A stretch of 64,000 nucleotides of DNA from Asterias rubens (GCF_902459465.1 NC_047069.1:1488001-1552000), one strand, 5' to 3'. Positions 37,301 to 45,146 are shown, counted from the first letter of the stretch. Notes: generated by a model not told the origin, from the sequence alone. A program made the numbers and translations.

Positions 37301-40300
37301 CTAAGACGCTGTAGTGTAATGCCGTACAGCCTTTAAAGGTCGCTCGGTTGTTGAGTCTGTCACTAAACTCATCTTCTCTTGTAACAAGAACTGTAAAAAT
37401 AAACAACAACAATAACAACAACAACGTCATCTAAAAAATACATCATGGGTTCATTTTTACAAACTTCTAACAATCATCATAAGATGAATTGACAATACTG
37501 CCGGAGTGATTTGTATTGCAACATTACATTTTGCCGAGCAGTTACGATTGATACACAGACTTGGCTTTTTGTGAAATTGCCTTTTAGTGTTTCGTAAGGT
37601 AATTCAGCAGGTTTAGAAGCCCATTTTTAAACATAGTCATGAAATGTATCTTTCTCCAGTATTAATGGTCGCGATCACAACAAGTTTATGGAAAGGTTTG
37701 CGGTAACACCATGTAATAATTATCTCTAATGAGTTTGGGTGGTTCTGAAAAAAACCATTGGTTTCAACTCGACGTTTCGATCAGTATGCTCTGATCGTGT
37801 TCTTTTTTTTCTCTTTTTATTTTTTCTCCAGAAGACGATCAGAGCATACTGATCGAAACGTCGAGTTGAAACCAATGGTTCTTTTCCGAACCACCCAAAC
37901 TCATTAGAGATAGTCATTACATGGCATTACAGCAAACCTTTCCATATCGTATTTCCACCATGCAAAGTTTCAAATCCTACACAACAAGTTTAAATGTCAA
38001 ATGAAGTTACATTCACACAACCAAACACATATTGATACATTTAAGAACAAATAATTATTCACATATATGAGTATTTCAAACAAGTAGATTGCATAGTGTT
38101 TAGTAGGCTACTGTAGCCCACGGGGCATAAGGTAAGAAGTGGTGTTTACTAGCCCTTGGCAGTTTTAACAAGACTTTACATCCCATCCAAAGGATAACTG
38201 CTGGGCAATAATGGTTTTAACCACTTAAAAGTGTCTGGCTTAAAGACACAAGTGTCATAGCTGGGACTCAACCCCACACTCTGTTGATCAGAAAAAACCA
38301 TAGCTCAAGTCCGGTGCTGTTATCTGCTCGGCCACGACACACAAAATGAAAACTAAGATCTAGCTGATGAAAGTAAGCTTTACCGTGCAATGAGTGAATG
38401 CCCATAGTCTGTGACTTGTTCCACACATTGGTGAAGTCATCTCCTAGATTGGGGTCAGCACCAGCTTGGAGAAGGACTTTCACAGCACTGAGGGAAAAAG
38501 AAAAATACCATAATTTTCTACCATGTGTAACTGTGTGAATTATGACGTTAATAATAATATTAATAATAACAAACCATTATTATATAATAGCACATATCAC
38601 CGCGAGGTCCCTATGCGCCGTAAAAGGAAACCAACAATTGTACAAAAAACCCAGATAGGGCCTATTTTTCAACCGTGTTTTGAATTGTTCCGATGTCTCA
38701 GCCTGTTTGACAACCTCTGGAAGACTGTTCCAAAACTAAACTGCTACAGATTGGAAAGAGCGGGAACCGTACGACTTGGTTATGATAACTGGGGGGGGGG
38801 GGGGGCGGTCAGAAGCGATTCATTTGAAGATCGCAGATATCTGGTTATTGCTATTAGAAGTTTAATCCGATGGTCGGGTTGGCATTGTGGTATCTTTTCC
38901 CAGCTTCCACCTCTAGGACCCCGGCTCGATTCACGCCTTGGCTCTATGTAGATGGGGTTTTCAGTCCCTACCTGACTGCGTTAGTTTTTCACAATTTCTT
39001 GAGTTGTGCAATTCATAATTTAAACATAGATGTAAAGACCAATTTTTGTTTGAGAGAGATTGGCTGGACAGGAAGATCACCTAAGTTGTTATAAGCAGCA
39101 CCTAGCATAGCTCTGTACCAACCTGTGATTTTTGTTGATGGCTGCTACATGGAGCGCTGTCCATCCAAGAGAGTGTCTTTCATTAACATTGATTCCAGCA
39201 TCAATCAACCTGTAGGCAAATGTTACAGGAAAGATGAGCAAGAGGGAGAATAAAAGTATTGACCCCTTGCACGCACGTCACACGCGACGACCGATGCCAC
39301 GCTTACCATGTTGGTGGTCAATAGGTTTACATGTAAAACTATTCTGATAATGACGTCATGTGAATTTGGGTCAATACTGGCATACTATTAATAGGCTTAG
39401 AAAATTTGCATTAATAAAAACATAAGTTATTTTATTTTTTAGTGTGTGATGAATGCGCATTTCACCAATAACTTAGTTAAGATTGCTACCATTAATACAT
39501 GTGTAAAATCTGGACTACTACATTGATGATTTGTATAAGATTTCTCAGGGGCAAGAACAGCACAGGTAACTAGCCCAGTGGGCAACGTTACAATATATAC
39601 CGTATTTTCCTGAGGATAAGACGCTCGGCGAACAAGGCGCATGACCCTAAAATGACCCCTAAAAAATTCAAACGTCAGCAGACAAGGCGCACCGCGCACA
39701 AGGCGCATGTTTAACCGCACACAAATAAACACCGGGCTTCACCCGGTGTCGGTACATTGACACAAAGACGTAATTTTGTTGCCTTTTAGAACCTACGTAT
39801 ACCGACCTTCATCCAATCAGCCAACGCTGTCAAATGTAATATAAAGTCCGGCCCAATCAGCGGGCAGAAACGAGGTCCACGCACTGTCTTTGTTTATCTT
39901 TTTATTTGGTAGATAATCTTGCATTTTGTGAGTATCAATCATTCAGTTTGTAGAAACACCATGTGTATCTACTTTGCTGTGTAAATTTGTTTTTTGAGAG
40001 CTTGTCTTACCATTTATTCTACTACCTCGGTGTAGGTTTTAAAAAAGCATTTCAAAGTGATTTATCATTTTAGGGTCTCATGGCTGAGCGTATAAGAGCA
40101 CCGAACTCAACCTCTGGTGCTTCTGTTCAGCAGAGTGTGGGTTCGAAACCCGGTCAAGACACTTGTGTCCCTGAGCAAGATACTTAACTATAATTGCTTC
40201 TCTCCACCCAGGGGTAAATGGGTACCTGTGAGGGCAGAGATGGTTCTTGTGATTGATTTAGCCGAGTAGCGCATATTAATGTTGCAAAGGCTGCATACTC

Positions 40301-41868
40301 CCCACCAGGGAGCTGAGATGGTTTAAAGAATGAATTAAGGCCCAGTGACCCGGGGTAATCATGTTGGAAGCACTTTGAGACGCCCTCCTGGTGTGAAAAG
40401 CCCTTTATAAAAACTGGTTATTGTTATTATTATTATTTTACTTACCGTTTGATCTCCGACACGTTATCCCTCTTTGCAGCAGCGAACCACCTTTCTTTTG
40501 CTGTGGATAAATTCAAATTTCAAGAAAGATAAAACCTCAACATCCACGCTGTTTTTATGTTAAAGAGACTGGCTGGCTTTCAACCGCAGGTTGTCAAAAG
40601 AAGTAAACGGTTTCCGGCACAAACATTTTTGGGCTGTGTGTGTTTTTCGAAATTCTCAAGCGCAAAGTTGAGAAATAAAACAGGAAATCAGCCAAAAAGA
40701 GATGGGGGACATAGTTCTAGAAATACAGGCATCCCAGGCAAATAAGAAATAGCAAGACCGACTCAAGTAGATAGTGAAGAATTATTAATTTAACTATATT
40801 TTCCAAATCAAAACACAACAATCCACATCAGAGAGCATGAAGCAAGTGTAAAGCTGTGTAGGGCTAGCATGACCGATAATGTTAAAACTTGGGGGAAAAG
40901 GAATACATCGCCCCAGAGTACTACTACTACTGGGTCTAGTGTAAGGCTAGGCTTTAGCTTCAGCCTTTGGCTTTCCCCATCAATCATCATACAGGCCTGG
41001 CATTACACTCCTACAAGTTACAACTAACTATGATGAGGTTCATCCTGCTATCGTCTCCACAAACTGTTGCCCTATATATACTATTATATGATTTGAACTA
41101 TTCCAAAAAAGCCTTTTTCGATTCCCTTTTTGTGTTTGAATGCAAGAGTTGCAGAATAGTGCAACTTTATAGTAGTGCAATTCGTCAACGTTTCTCAATT
41201 CTGCGGCTCAACGTTGCACAATAATGCAACGTTGCATTATTGTGCACTTTGCGCGGACTGAACTAACTATGACTGAGGTTCGTTCCGCTATCGTCTCCAC
41301 AAACCGTTGCCCTATAGTATTGGCGCCTCTTGGTGTCTCTACAAAATGCCCCCAGCCATAGACTTTTAAGATTTTCAAATGCAAGTGCCATAATTTGCAC
41401 AATAAAAATTTCAAGTTTCAAAGATGAAATTCCAGGCCTGGAGTCGTGTGCAATGTAAACCAACCTCACGTTCTAGGAGTACACTGAACGAATGAGCAAG
41501 CGGAGAAAGAAATGTTCATAATTTCCACCATTAAAAGACTTACCTGCTTCACTTATTGTTGCATCACTGCAATGTGCCAGAACAATCCCAGAAATGCCCA
41601 ACGAAATGCCGCACGCACATGTCACAATTCTTGACCTCGAATTACCTCGTGCAAGGTACTTTAGAAAACCCACTGACCAGAAAGGACCATTGCATTTACG
41701 ACTGCAATGTAAAGGCTTTGCTGTTAATAATAGTTTCTGGTTTAAAGCTCTGTGAACTAGAAATTTTGGTTGAATACGTGAGAGAGATTGAAAAGTTAAA
41801 ATTCGTATGGAGGCTGCCATCTTGATTTGATCTAGCGCCACCATGTGACGGACGAAAAGTTTCCGCAT
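25112..41868 (-). CDS. CLPB: CLPB, mitochondrial AAA+ disaggregase (13 exons)
   Basis: This is the animal mitochondrial protein disaggregase CLPB/SKD3, which uses ATP to keep intermembrane-space proteins soluble. Exons, in gene order: 41868-41544, 40500-40446, 39209-39123, 38487-38384, 37390-37262, 33924-33827, 33013-32899, 31837-31760, 31494-31232, 30184-30028, 29115-28922, 26632-26528, 25390-25112. All introns are GT-AG and the phases fit, giving 1989 coding bases and 662 residues plus stop. Visible parts: basic N-terminal targeting region, hydrophobic stretch at residues 81-100, ankyrin repeats at about 110-260, Walker A GSSGIGKT (326-333), pore loop GYVG (374-377), Walker B with D399-E400, sensor-1 TSN (439-441), arginine finger FRRDEF (R499/R500), sensor-2 GAR (R565), and the C-terminal ClpB D2-small domain. 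Known human isoforms are 707 and 677 residues; this model matches the shorter one, without the 30-residue insert between ankyrin repeats. No broken exon was found. Confidence 0.95.
26123..26281. mobile_element. MITE with ~40-bp TIRs, CLPB intron 12
   Basis: Left CAATGAGATACTTTGGAATG / CTTGGTAGCAGCAGACT; right reads back as CAATGAGAAACTTTTGGGAC / GCTTGGTGGCAGCAGACT. A related end occurs at 51060-51115. Confidence 0.8.
26317..26480. mobile_element. MITE with GAGCAAGTTTGGGTG ends, CLPB intron 12
   Basis: Left GAGCAAGTTTGGGTGGGAAC and TAGACTTGAC; right GTCAAGTCTAGTCGCTCACC and CAAACTTGCTC. A TGACGTCA lies just outside the left end. Confidence 0.75.
26528..26632 (-). CDS. CLPB: CLPB exon 12: sensor 2 region
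   Basis: Acceptor TAAACAG, donor CACGAG|GTAGGG; both boundaries are phase 0, 35 codons. It encodes [20 protein letters not shown] and [15 protein letters not shown] is sensor 2. Confidence 0.96.
27163..27541 (-). mobile_element. MITE family 1, full-length copy, CLPB intron 11
   Basis: Flanked by TTAA on both sides (27159-27162, 27542-27545). TIRs AAAGGCAGTGGACACTATTG and CAATAGTGTCCACTGCCTTT. The middle carries its own hairpin, GATTTCGAGACCTCA / TAAGGTCTCGAAATC. Confidence 0.92.
27840..28560 (+). repeat. ~120-165 bp tandem array, about 5 copies, CLPB intron 11
   Basis: Repeated blocks: ATTATGAATCACTGAAAA, AACATCAC.GAAAAG.TATC, AATGCA.TATAAAACAAATCA, CACA.ATTCAATGCAATCCAA. AT-rich and moderately diverged. 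Confidence 0.85.
28761..28784 (+). repeat. Poly(G) tract, 24 bases
   Basis: Uninterrupted G run in CLPB intron 11 (poly-C in the transcript, 140 bases after exon 11's donor). Length may be uncertain because such runs are hard to sequence. Confidence 0.95.
28922..29115 (-). CDS. CLPB: CLPB exon 11: arginine-finger region
   Basis: Acceptor CTCTCAG, donor AAAAAG|GTGAGA, phase 0 out. It encodes [36 protein letters not shown] and the helix ending [19 protein letters not shown] carries the trans-acting arginine finger of AAA+ hexamers. Confidence 0.97.
29505..29727 (-). mobile_element. SINE copy (family S), CLPB intron 10
   Basis: Reverse-strand copy of the 40074 SINE body: matching blocks are CTCAGCTCCTTGAGGAGTA, GGGCCATTAAT and the core AAGACACATGTGTCAACACC with TTCAATCCCACACTTCG. 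A TIR element follows directly at 29729. Confidence 0.65.
29729..29912. mobile_element. MITE with AATAGACC ends, CLPB intron 10
   Basis: Left AATAGACCAATCCACTGAGC and TCCGCCC; right GGGCGGAGCCTACTGGATCG and GTCTATT. About 28 bp of terminal inverted repeat, with two AGGTCCGACA.. blocks between. Confidence 0.75.
30028..30184 (-). CDS. CLPB: CLPB exon 10: sensor 1 region
   Basis: Acceptor CCTTCAG, donor AGATAG|GTTGGA. It encodes [20 protein letters not shown], then [20 protein letters not shown] and a charged tail. The TSN triplet is sensor 1. The join to exon 9 restores the family motif LFDEGRLTDG. Confidence 0.96.
30480..30845 (+). repeat. Degenerate ~27-30 bp tandem array, CLPB intron 9
   Basis: Units resemble TGTACACAATCAATAGTCAA plus TACTCAAT, about 12 copies with point changes. 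Looser CAATA-rich sequence continues to about 31180. Confidence 0.85.
31232..31494 (-). CDS. CLPB: CLPB exon 9: ATPase core (Walker A end, pore loop, Walker B)
   Basis: The longest internal exon. Acceptor CTAAG, donor GATGAG|GTAAGG, phase 0 out. It completes G-K-T of Walker A and encodes [20 protein letters not shown] (substrate-gripping pore loop with Y375) and [16 protein letters not shown] (Walker B with catalytic E400). Almost every residue fits the ClpB/CLPB D2 family. Confidence 0.97.
31760..31837 (-). CDS. CLPB: CLPB exon 8: Walker A (first half)
   Basis: Acceptor TTGCAG, donor AATTG|GTAAGT. It encodes [20 protein letters not shown] and LGSSGI. The Walker A loop GSSGIGKT is split by the following intron inside its second-to-last glycine codon. 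Confidence 0.96.
32363..32884 (+). mobile_element. Foldback element family 5, copy 2, CLPB intron 7
   Basis: Same order as 23948-24484: TTCATAAATTCCTCAGACAG, TGGTGGAGAGCGCGTCAC, then the GAATGGGAATAAAAGAGTAG hairpin ending TTTTTATTCCCTTATTATGA. It ends 14 bases from the exon 7 donor. A partial third hairpin copy precedes it at 32208-32362. Confidence 0.75.
32899..33013 (-). CDS. CLPB: CLPB exon 7: coiled linker into AAA+ domain
   Basis: It encodes [20 protein letters not shown] and then [18 protein letters not shown], the charged linker and N-terminal edge of the ATPase domain (human: [19 protein letters not shown]). Two in-phase acceptors sit six bases apart: TTTTTAG|TTTAAG and TTTAAG|ATC. 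The first has the better pyrimidine tract and was chosen; use of the second would drop two residues (F-K). The donor is CATCAG|GTCAG. Confidence 0.92.
33070..33475. mobile_element. TIR element (GGTAACACCATGTG family), CLPB intron 6
   Basis: Left CCGGTAACACCATGTGTGTA; right TACACACATAGTGTTACCGC. Inner arms include GTAGATTATGTTCTTTTGAG / TTAAAAGAACATTATCTACC. A CTCAACGTTTCGACTCGC block lies inside. Fragments recur at 12930, 31900, 39955 and 55500. Confidence 0.75.
33827..33924 (-). CDS. CLPB: CLPB exon 6: last ankyrin repeat and linker
   Basis: Acceptor ATCATAG. The donor is GAT|GTAGGT (33826-33821); a second GT (GTAACA) four bases on would break the frame with exon 7, so the first is used. 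It encodes [20 protein letters not shown] followed by [13 protein letters not shown]. The exon ends in phase 0, 3.3 kb from exon 5 because of retroelement insertions in that intron. Confidence 0.9.
34440..34713 (+). mobile_element. LINE (non-LTR) reverse transcriptase C-terminal remnant
   Basis: In two frames the sequence encodes a piece like [14 protein letters not shown] and then [20 protein letters not shown], the conserved tail of CR1/RTE-like LINE reverse transcriptases (the 'F.R.V..WN.LP' motif). A frameshift near 34530 breaks it. It lies in CLPB intron 5, on the strand opposite to CLPB. Confidence 0.7.
34745..36560 (+). mobile_element. Ty3/gypsy retrotransposon pol remnant
   Basis: This is a decayed LTR-retrotransposon polyprotein in CLPB intron 5, antisense to CLPB. 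In order it shows the protease-RT linker, the reverse transcriptase ([40 protein letters not shown], catalytic YLDDIIVFS near 35915), the connection with RFLGFTGC, and the start of RNase H ([26 protein letters not shown]), where it stops. Several frameshifts, an in-frame stop after 35880 and a scrambled stretch before the YLDD motif make it non-functional. A 41-bp tandem array interrupts the linker. No integrase and no clear LTR pair were seen; GGTGGAGAATCCAGG near 34270 might mark the old 5' LTR/leader boundary. Confidence 0.85.
35184..35520 (+). repeat. 41-bp tandem array (8 copies) inside Ty3/gypsy pol
   Basis: GTTTCAGAYGGTTAAAGACC recurs with starts at 35200, 35241, 35282, 35323, 35364, 35405, 35446 and 35490; the last step is 44 because of a 3-base insert. 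The unit comes from the element's own linker just upstream of RT (VKDHLKD motif). Since 41 is not a multiple of three, each copy shifts the frame. Confidence 0.95.
36570..36690 (-). mobile_element. SINE fragment (second family) abutting the Ty3/gypsy remnant
   Basis: Minus strand reads GTTTCAGTCCCTAGCTGATT, CATGGGTTTTTCCCATTTGG and CCTGGTTTGATTCCTG. It starts about where the RNase H similarity of the gypsy element stops, so its insertion or a deletion there may have truncated the element. Confidence 0.5.
36948..37232. mobile_element. TIR element interrupted by a SINE, CLPB intron 5
   Basis: Left end GTTCATACTTCCTGCGAATG / CGAATGC; right end GCATTCGCATTCGCAGGATG / TATGAAC. A SINE tail (37041-37150) lies between. 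The right end is about 30 bases from the exon 5 donor. Confidence 0.8.
37041..37150 (-). mobile_element. SINE tail fragment nested in a MITE, CLPB intron 5
   Basis: Reads on the minus strand as a SINE 3' end: AAGCGCTTTGAGACACCC, GAAGCGCCTCGGGGACCC, TATATAAGCTGTTTATT. It sits between the two halves of a TIR element (36948-37232). Confidence 0.6.
37262..37390 (-). CDS. CLPB: CLPB exon 5: ankyrin repeat
   Basis: Acceptor TTTTACAG, donor GCAG|GTACAG. It encodes [19 protein letters not shown], then [19 protein letters not shown] and ILIDAG. The [14 protein letters not shown] core is a strong match to CLPB ankyrin repeats. Confidence 0.95.
37687..37946. mobile_element. 260-bp near-perfect palindrome, CLPB intron 4-5 side
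   Basis: Arms of about 115 bases. Left: TATGGAAAGGTTTGCGGTAA, CATGTAATAATTATCTCTAA, TGAGTTTGGGTGGTTC, CAACTCGACGTTTCGATCAG, TATGCTCTGATCGT. The right arm is the complement with few changes, around a T-rich loop at 37800-37830. It lies inside CLPB intron 4. Confidence 0.92.
38131..38342 (-). mobile_element. SINE copy (family S), CLPB intron 4
   Basis: On the minus strand it reads tRNA-like head (GGCCGAGCAGATAACAGCAC), B-box remnant (GGTTGAGTCCC), then CACTTGTGTCTTTAAGCCAG and the ATGGGATGTAAAG block. It shares the head and core of the SINE at 40074 but has a different middle. It is 40 bases from exon 4. Confidence 0.75.
38384..38487 (-). CDS. CLPB: CLPB exon 4: ankyrin repeat
   Basis: Acceptor TCCCTCAG, donor CACG|GTAAAG. 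It encodes [17 protein letters not shown] and onward to GIHSLH, closely matching the human ADPNLGDDF...GIHSL segment. In human isoform 1 a 30-residue insert follows here; in this model exon 4 joins exon 5 directly. Confidence 0.94.
38868..38980 (+). mobile_element. SINE fragment (second family), CLPB intron 3
   Basis: Contains GGTTGGCATTGTGGTATCTT, a B-box-like GGCTCGATTCACGCC and GGGTTTTCAGTCCCTACCTG in the related form. The same family appears reversed at 36570-36690 and 19140-19210. Confidence 0.55.
39123..39209 (-). CDS. CLPB: CLPB exon 3: ankyrin repeat
   Basis: Acceptor CCTACAG, donor CACAG|GTTGGT. It encodes [20 protein letters not shown] and then HVAAINKNH, which matches the human ankyrin repeat LGWTALMVAAINRNN. 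The phase is 2 in and 2 out, fitting both neighbours. Confidence 0.93.
39590..39745. mobile_element. ACCGTATTTTC..GGCGC repeat, CLPB intron 2
   Basis: Contains ATACCGTATTTTCCTGAGGA, AAGGCGCATGACCCTAAAAT and two further ACAAGGCGCA blocks. This arrangement is known from a MITE-like family in several invertebrates; ends are not clear here. Confidence 0.45.
40074..40438 (+). mobile_element. Full-length tRNA-derived SINE (family S)
   Basis: The head resembles a tRNA-Leu/Ser gene: A box in CTCATGGCTGAGCG, B box GGTTCGAAACCC. It is followed by a CACTTGTGTCCCTGAGCAAG core, a body, and an AAGCCCTTTATAAA end with an ATT-rich tail. It lies in CLPB intron 2, antisense to the gene. Its tail ends at the edge of the exon 2 donor (40445). 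Confidence 0.85.
40446..40500 (-). CDS. CLPB: CLPB exon 2: start of ankyrin repeats
   Basis: The 55-base exon lies between acceptor CCACAG and donor CG|GTAAGT. It continues the split alanine codon of exon 1 and encodes [17 protein letters not shown], the first ankyrin helix, aligning with the human segment that begins AARANNMQEVSRLL. A SINE on the opposite strand ends a few bases inside the downstream intron. Confidence 0.9.
41215..41246. repeat. Perfect 32-bp palindrome
   Basis: TGCACAATAATGCAAC followed by its exact reverse complement. It lies in CLPB intron 1 between two copies of a ~60-bp duplicated block (41028-41090 and 41259-41320; TATCGTCTCCACAAAC.GTTG). Confidence 0.95.
41544..41868 (-). 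CDS. CLPB: CLPB exon 1: targeting sequence and hydrophobic segment
   Basis: The exon ends at a CAG|GTAAGT donor. Three in-frame ATGs exist: 41868, 41844 and 41820. The last has A at -3 and G at +4 and opens a typical mitochondrial presequence ([10 protein letters not shown]..., many R/K, no acidic residue for about 80 residues), so it may be the true start (646-residue protein). Residues 81-100 form a hydrophobic segment ending in a cysteine (IVLAHC), followed by SDATISEA. In human CLPB a similar hydrophobic stretch ending VVHC precedes the PARL protease cut, so processing after C100 is a reasonable inference. Exon 1 could have an upstream non-coding partner that I cannot see. Confidence 0.85.
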
Positions 41869-42675
41869 CCTGCCACCACTTTTTCATTCGTGATGAAATT
41901 AACTCAAAATGATGAAATAATATTCCTTTTTGCAAAGATGAAAGTTTTCGAACGATTATTTGCTCGTATAGTGCCTTGTGGGCGGGAAAGGGTGGGTGGG
42001 TGTTTTTTACACTTACCAGTTTGTACTTGACATGCTTGAGAAGTCCGGTAAATTTGCACTTGAAATCGGTGACCTTTCTAATCTTGTTGGTTTGAATAGC
42101 TTCTTGAATGTCTATTCATGTCTTCTGCTAGTTGGAAGAGGTGGCTCGTTGTAATGAATGTTCAATAAAGTCGCTTGCGATATCGAATTCTCTCTGCTCT
42201 AGGCTGTTCAAGTTCAGTATATTCTTTCAAACGGCGTATCCCGTAGGCGGATCCCACGCCGGATGTTTGCTTACTGTGCTGTGTGAATGCCGCTCTTAAA
42301 AAGTTCTTGCAGTTGTTTGTGAAGGTCAGTCCTTCTCATTTTGTCTGTATTTTGTAGCACTTTGTCTTCCATCCTGTAGACACAAACTACGTATACAGTA
42401 ACTGCTTCATAAATGCAATAGTTTTGCAGCAATTTGTCAGCATATTGAAGCTCAACATGATTTTCTCCGACCATATTGAAGTGCAGAAATATCTTCTTGA
42501 AGTTTGGTCAAATTAATGTGAATAATTATTTTAATGTCGTCTGCGAAACAAGCACACTTGATTTTACACGTGGCTGGTACCCTGTATTTATCTGCAATAT
42601 AAAACCAGGTGTTTGCTTTTTAGAACCAGTGATTTAATTTGATACAACGATTTCATTGGATAAACGTTCAGTGAC

Positions 42676-42774
42676 GTAAGCTTTCCATTGTGTTTTGATT
42701 GGTCGGAGGTGGTGTTGGTGGTGCAGCGGACGAATCACCTTAGACCAATCAAAACACAGATATGGAAAGCTTAC
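42676..42774. mobile_element. 99-bp MITE
   Basis: Left GTAAGCTTTCCATTGTGTTT and TGATTGGTC; right GACCAATCAAAACACAGATA and TGGAAAGCTTAC. Short GGTG-rich loop. It lies upstream of CLPB. Confidence 0.85.
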
Positions 42775-43240
42775 TTTCGGTCGTACAGGTGTGCACTGTG
42801 TAGTATGTACAGTACATGTTGCATGTAATGTTATGTATAGAGGCCTTTTTGACAAAAACACAAAACATTGTACATCGGTGTATGTCATTTGAGCACGAAT
42901 TTGTTATGTGCTCATTTTGGACTTAATAAACCGCAGTTATGCTTGGGAGTGCCTTTGTTCGCAATGGAGACGGATATTGGGCTGTATGGCCTAATGACTA
43001 TTTGAGACTCTCATTATTGATTAACGTTTCAAGTTAATCAAAATCATAAATCATGGTTTTAGTTATTTTGTTCATTTATGTTTTGCCCTGCACACAGTGT
43101 ATGCTCTTTCGTTGTACAACAATGTTCTGCATATTGATTGACTGAATATTTCTTCATATCCCCCCTCCATAGTGTGACTGTCACTTATTAAAGGGTATAA
43201 TACTTTTTCCTAACAAAAAACACAATGTCCACTGATTTAC

Positions 43241-43616
43241 ATTAAAGCCATTGGACCCTTTCGGTTCAGAAAAAAAAAAAAAAGTTAACAGATTTACAAA
43301 TAACTTACAGGGTTTACAGAAGGCAATGGTGAAAGACTTCTCTTGAAATATTATTCCATGAAATGCTTTACTTTTTGAGAAAACAGCAAAACAATATAAA
43401 TTCTCGTTAACACGAATTACGGATTTATTTTAAACACATTTCATGACACGGCGAAACGCGCGGAAACAATGGTGGGTTTTTCCGTTGTTTTCTCCCGACT
43501 CCGATGACCGATTGAGCCTAAATTTTCACAGGTTTGTTGTTTGATATAGAAGTTGTGGTACACAAAGTGTGGGCCTTGGACAACACTGTTTACCGAAAGG
43601 GTCCAATGGCTTCAAA
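43241..43616. mobile_element. MITE family 3, full copy
   Basis: TIRs TTAAAGCCATTGGACCCTTT / CGGT and ACCGAAAGGGTCCAATGGCT / TCAA. The inner part shares the TAAATTTTCACAGGTTTGTT block with family 1. Confidence 0.8.
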
Positions 43617-44000
43617 CTTACACAGTTTGAAGATTATGATAAAAGAAAGCTTCCCTTGAAATTCTACTTACTGAGGTGCTGTAGTTTTTGAGAAATGAGT
43701 AAAAGAAATACTTTTCGTTTCAGTTTTAGCATGTAAAAACGTATTAACCAGTTATGCTATGGTTTTGGTATAATATCATAACTGGTTAAGGGGATTTTAC
43801 AAGCTAAAATAATTTTGGTCTCATGGGACCAAAATTATTTTGTGACTTGTTTTACTCATTTCTTAAAAACTACACAACCTTAGTTAGTAATAATTATTTG
43901 AAGGGAAGCTTTCCACTATCATTATCTTCAAACCCTGTAAGTTTAATGTAAATCTGTGGACATTTTGAAAAAGTACCCGAATCCTTTAAAGGAACTCGAA
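43616..44000. mobile_element. MITE family 2 copy, left tip lost
   Basis: Arms: AAGAAAGCTTCCCTTGAAAT, TGTAGTTTTTGAGAAATGAG and complement TTTACTCATTTCTTAAAAAC, TTTGAAGGGAAGCTTTCCAC. The right tip is AAAAAGTACCCGAATCCTTT then AA. It directly abuts family 3 at its left. Confidence 0.75.
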
Positions 44001-44217
44001 CGAAACACCATTTGAAAAAGAAAAAAACAGTATCGTACGTGTTAAAAAAAGAAGAAAAAGATTGCTGCAAATTGAAAGCTGTAGTTCAAGTGCATATCGT
44101 TTCTTTATTCCTTAATTTGTAGATATTTTTACGATGATGTGGGTCACATCTGCTCTTGTTCACGAGTGGTGGTGTTTGAACTTTGCCGTTGGTTGCTATA
44201 ACGTAAAGTACCAAAGA

Positions 44218-44537
44218 CTTAAAGGCACTGGACACCTTTTGGTATTGTCCACTAGGTGTATGCATAAAAAAACAAATCCGTGAAAATTTGCCTCAATTTT
44301 GTTCATCGAAGTTGCAAAGAGAACAATGAAAGAAAAAACAGAATTGTTGCCCAAAATTGTGTGCTTTCAGATGCCTTTTTTAAAGAAAAAAACACACCAA
44401 AAACCTACGTTACTTCAGAGGGCCGGAGCCGTTTCTCACAATGTATTACTATCAACAGCTCTCCCGTGCTTATTACCAAGTAAGTTTGTATGCTAACAAT
44501 TATTTTGAGAAATTTGTAGTGTCCAATGTCTTTAAGA
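44218..44537 (+). mobile_element. MITE family 1 copy
   Basis: TTAAAGGCACTGGACACCTT to GAAATTTGTAGTGTCCAATG / TCTTTAA, with the GGGCCGGAGCCGTTTCTCAC centre. Confidence 0.85.
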
Positions 44538-45146
44538 CCAGATGGTCACTTTGTGAGCGATGAAAAGTGAACCTGGCATAAATCCGCACAAATGAGTAGT
44601 ATCTGACAAGTCGTGCTTCTATCTATATTTGCACAAGTCCACAACCTCCTTAAATCAGTCAATAAACGAGGCTCACAACATCTTAAAGTAATACTGCGCA
44701 GGCCTAGACATCTTAACGTTGACGTTTAAGAGTGTACTGAGACGAGCTCGTGTGTCTTGCAGCTCGAGCTCTGGATATTGGTTTTTTGCTACATCTTTGA
44801 GTTTCCTCCCTGGCCCATCAATATACACTGAGATGGGTAGCGGATGTCACATCATTGAATGTTGCTCTAAATTGCCTTAGCGTTTGATACATTGTTACTA
44901 CTTCAGAAGTGAATAACGCTTGGACCGTGGACTTTGCAACATCAGTTCAATACTGAGTAGGAAAACCAAACTTCTGTAATGTGGAAAGGGTAGACTGTCA
45001 GTTCGTGTCTGAGCAAGCCGACCGCAGGAAGATATCATTATTGCCATAACGGTTACTGATTGATCTTTTAGTTTGATCATAGAGCTATGGTTTGATCATG
45101 CATTCGCTCACGTGTAAAGTAGTCCAAAGAAACACCCACGCCGTTG

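Noticed and set aside
38523..38951. 142-codon plus-strand frame in CLPB
   Set aside because: Lies in intron 3 and is made of AT repeats, a G run and a SINE fragment.
42271..42474. 67-codon minus-strand frame with an acceptor-like CTACAG
   Set aside because: Could be a terminal exon but the peptide is not recognised and no partner exon was found.
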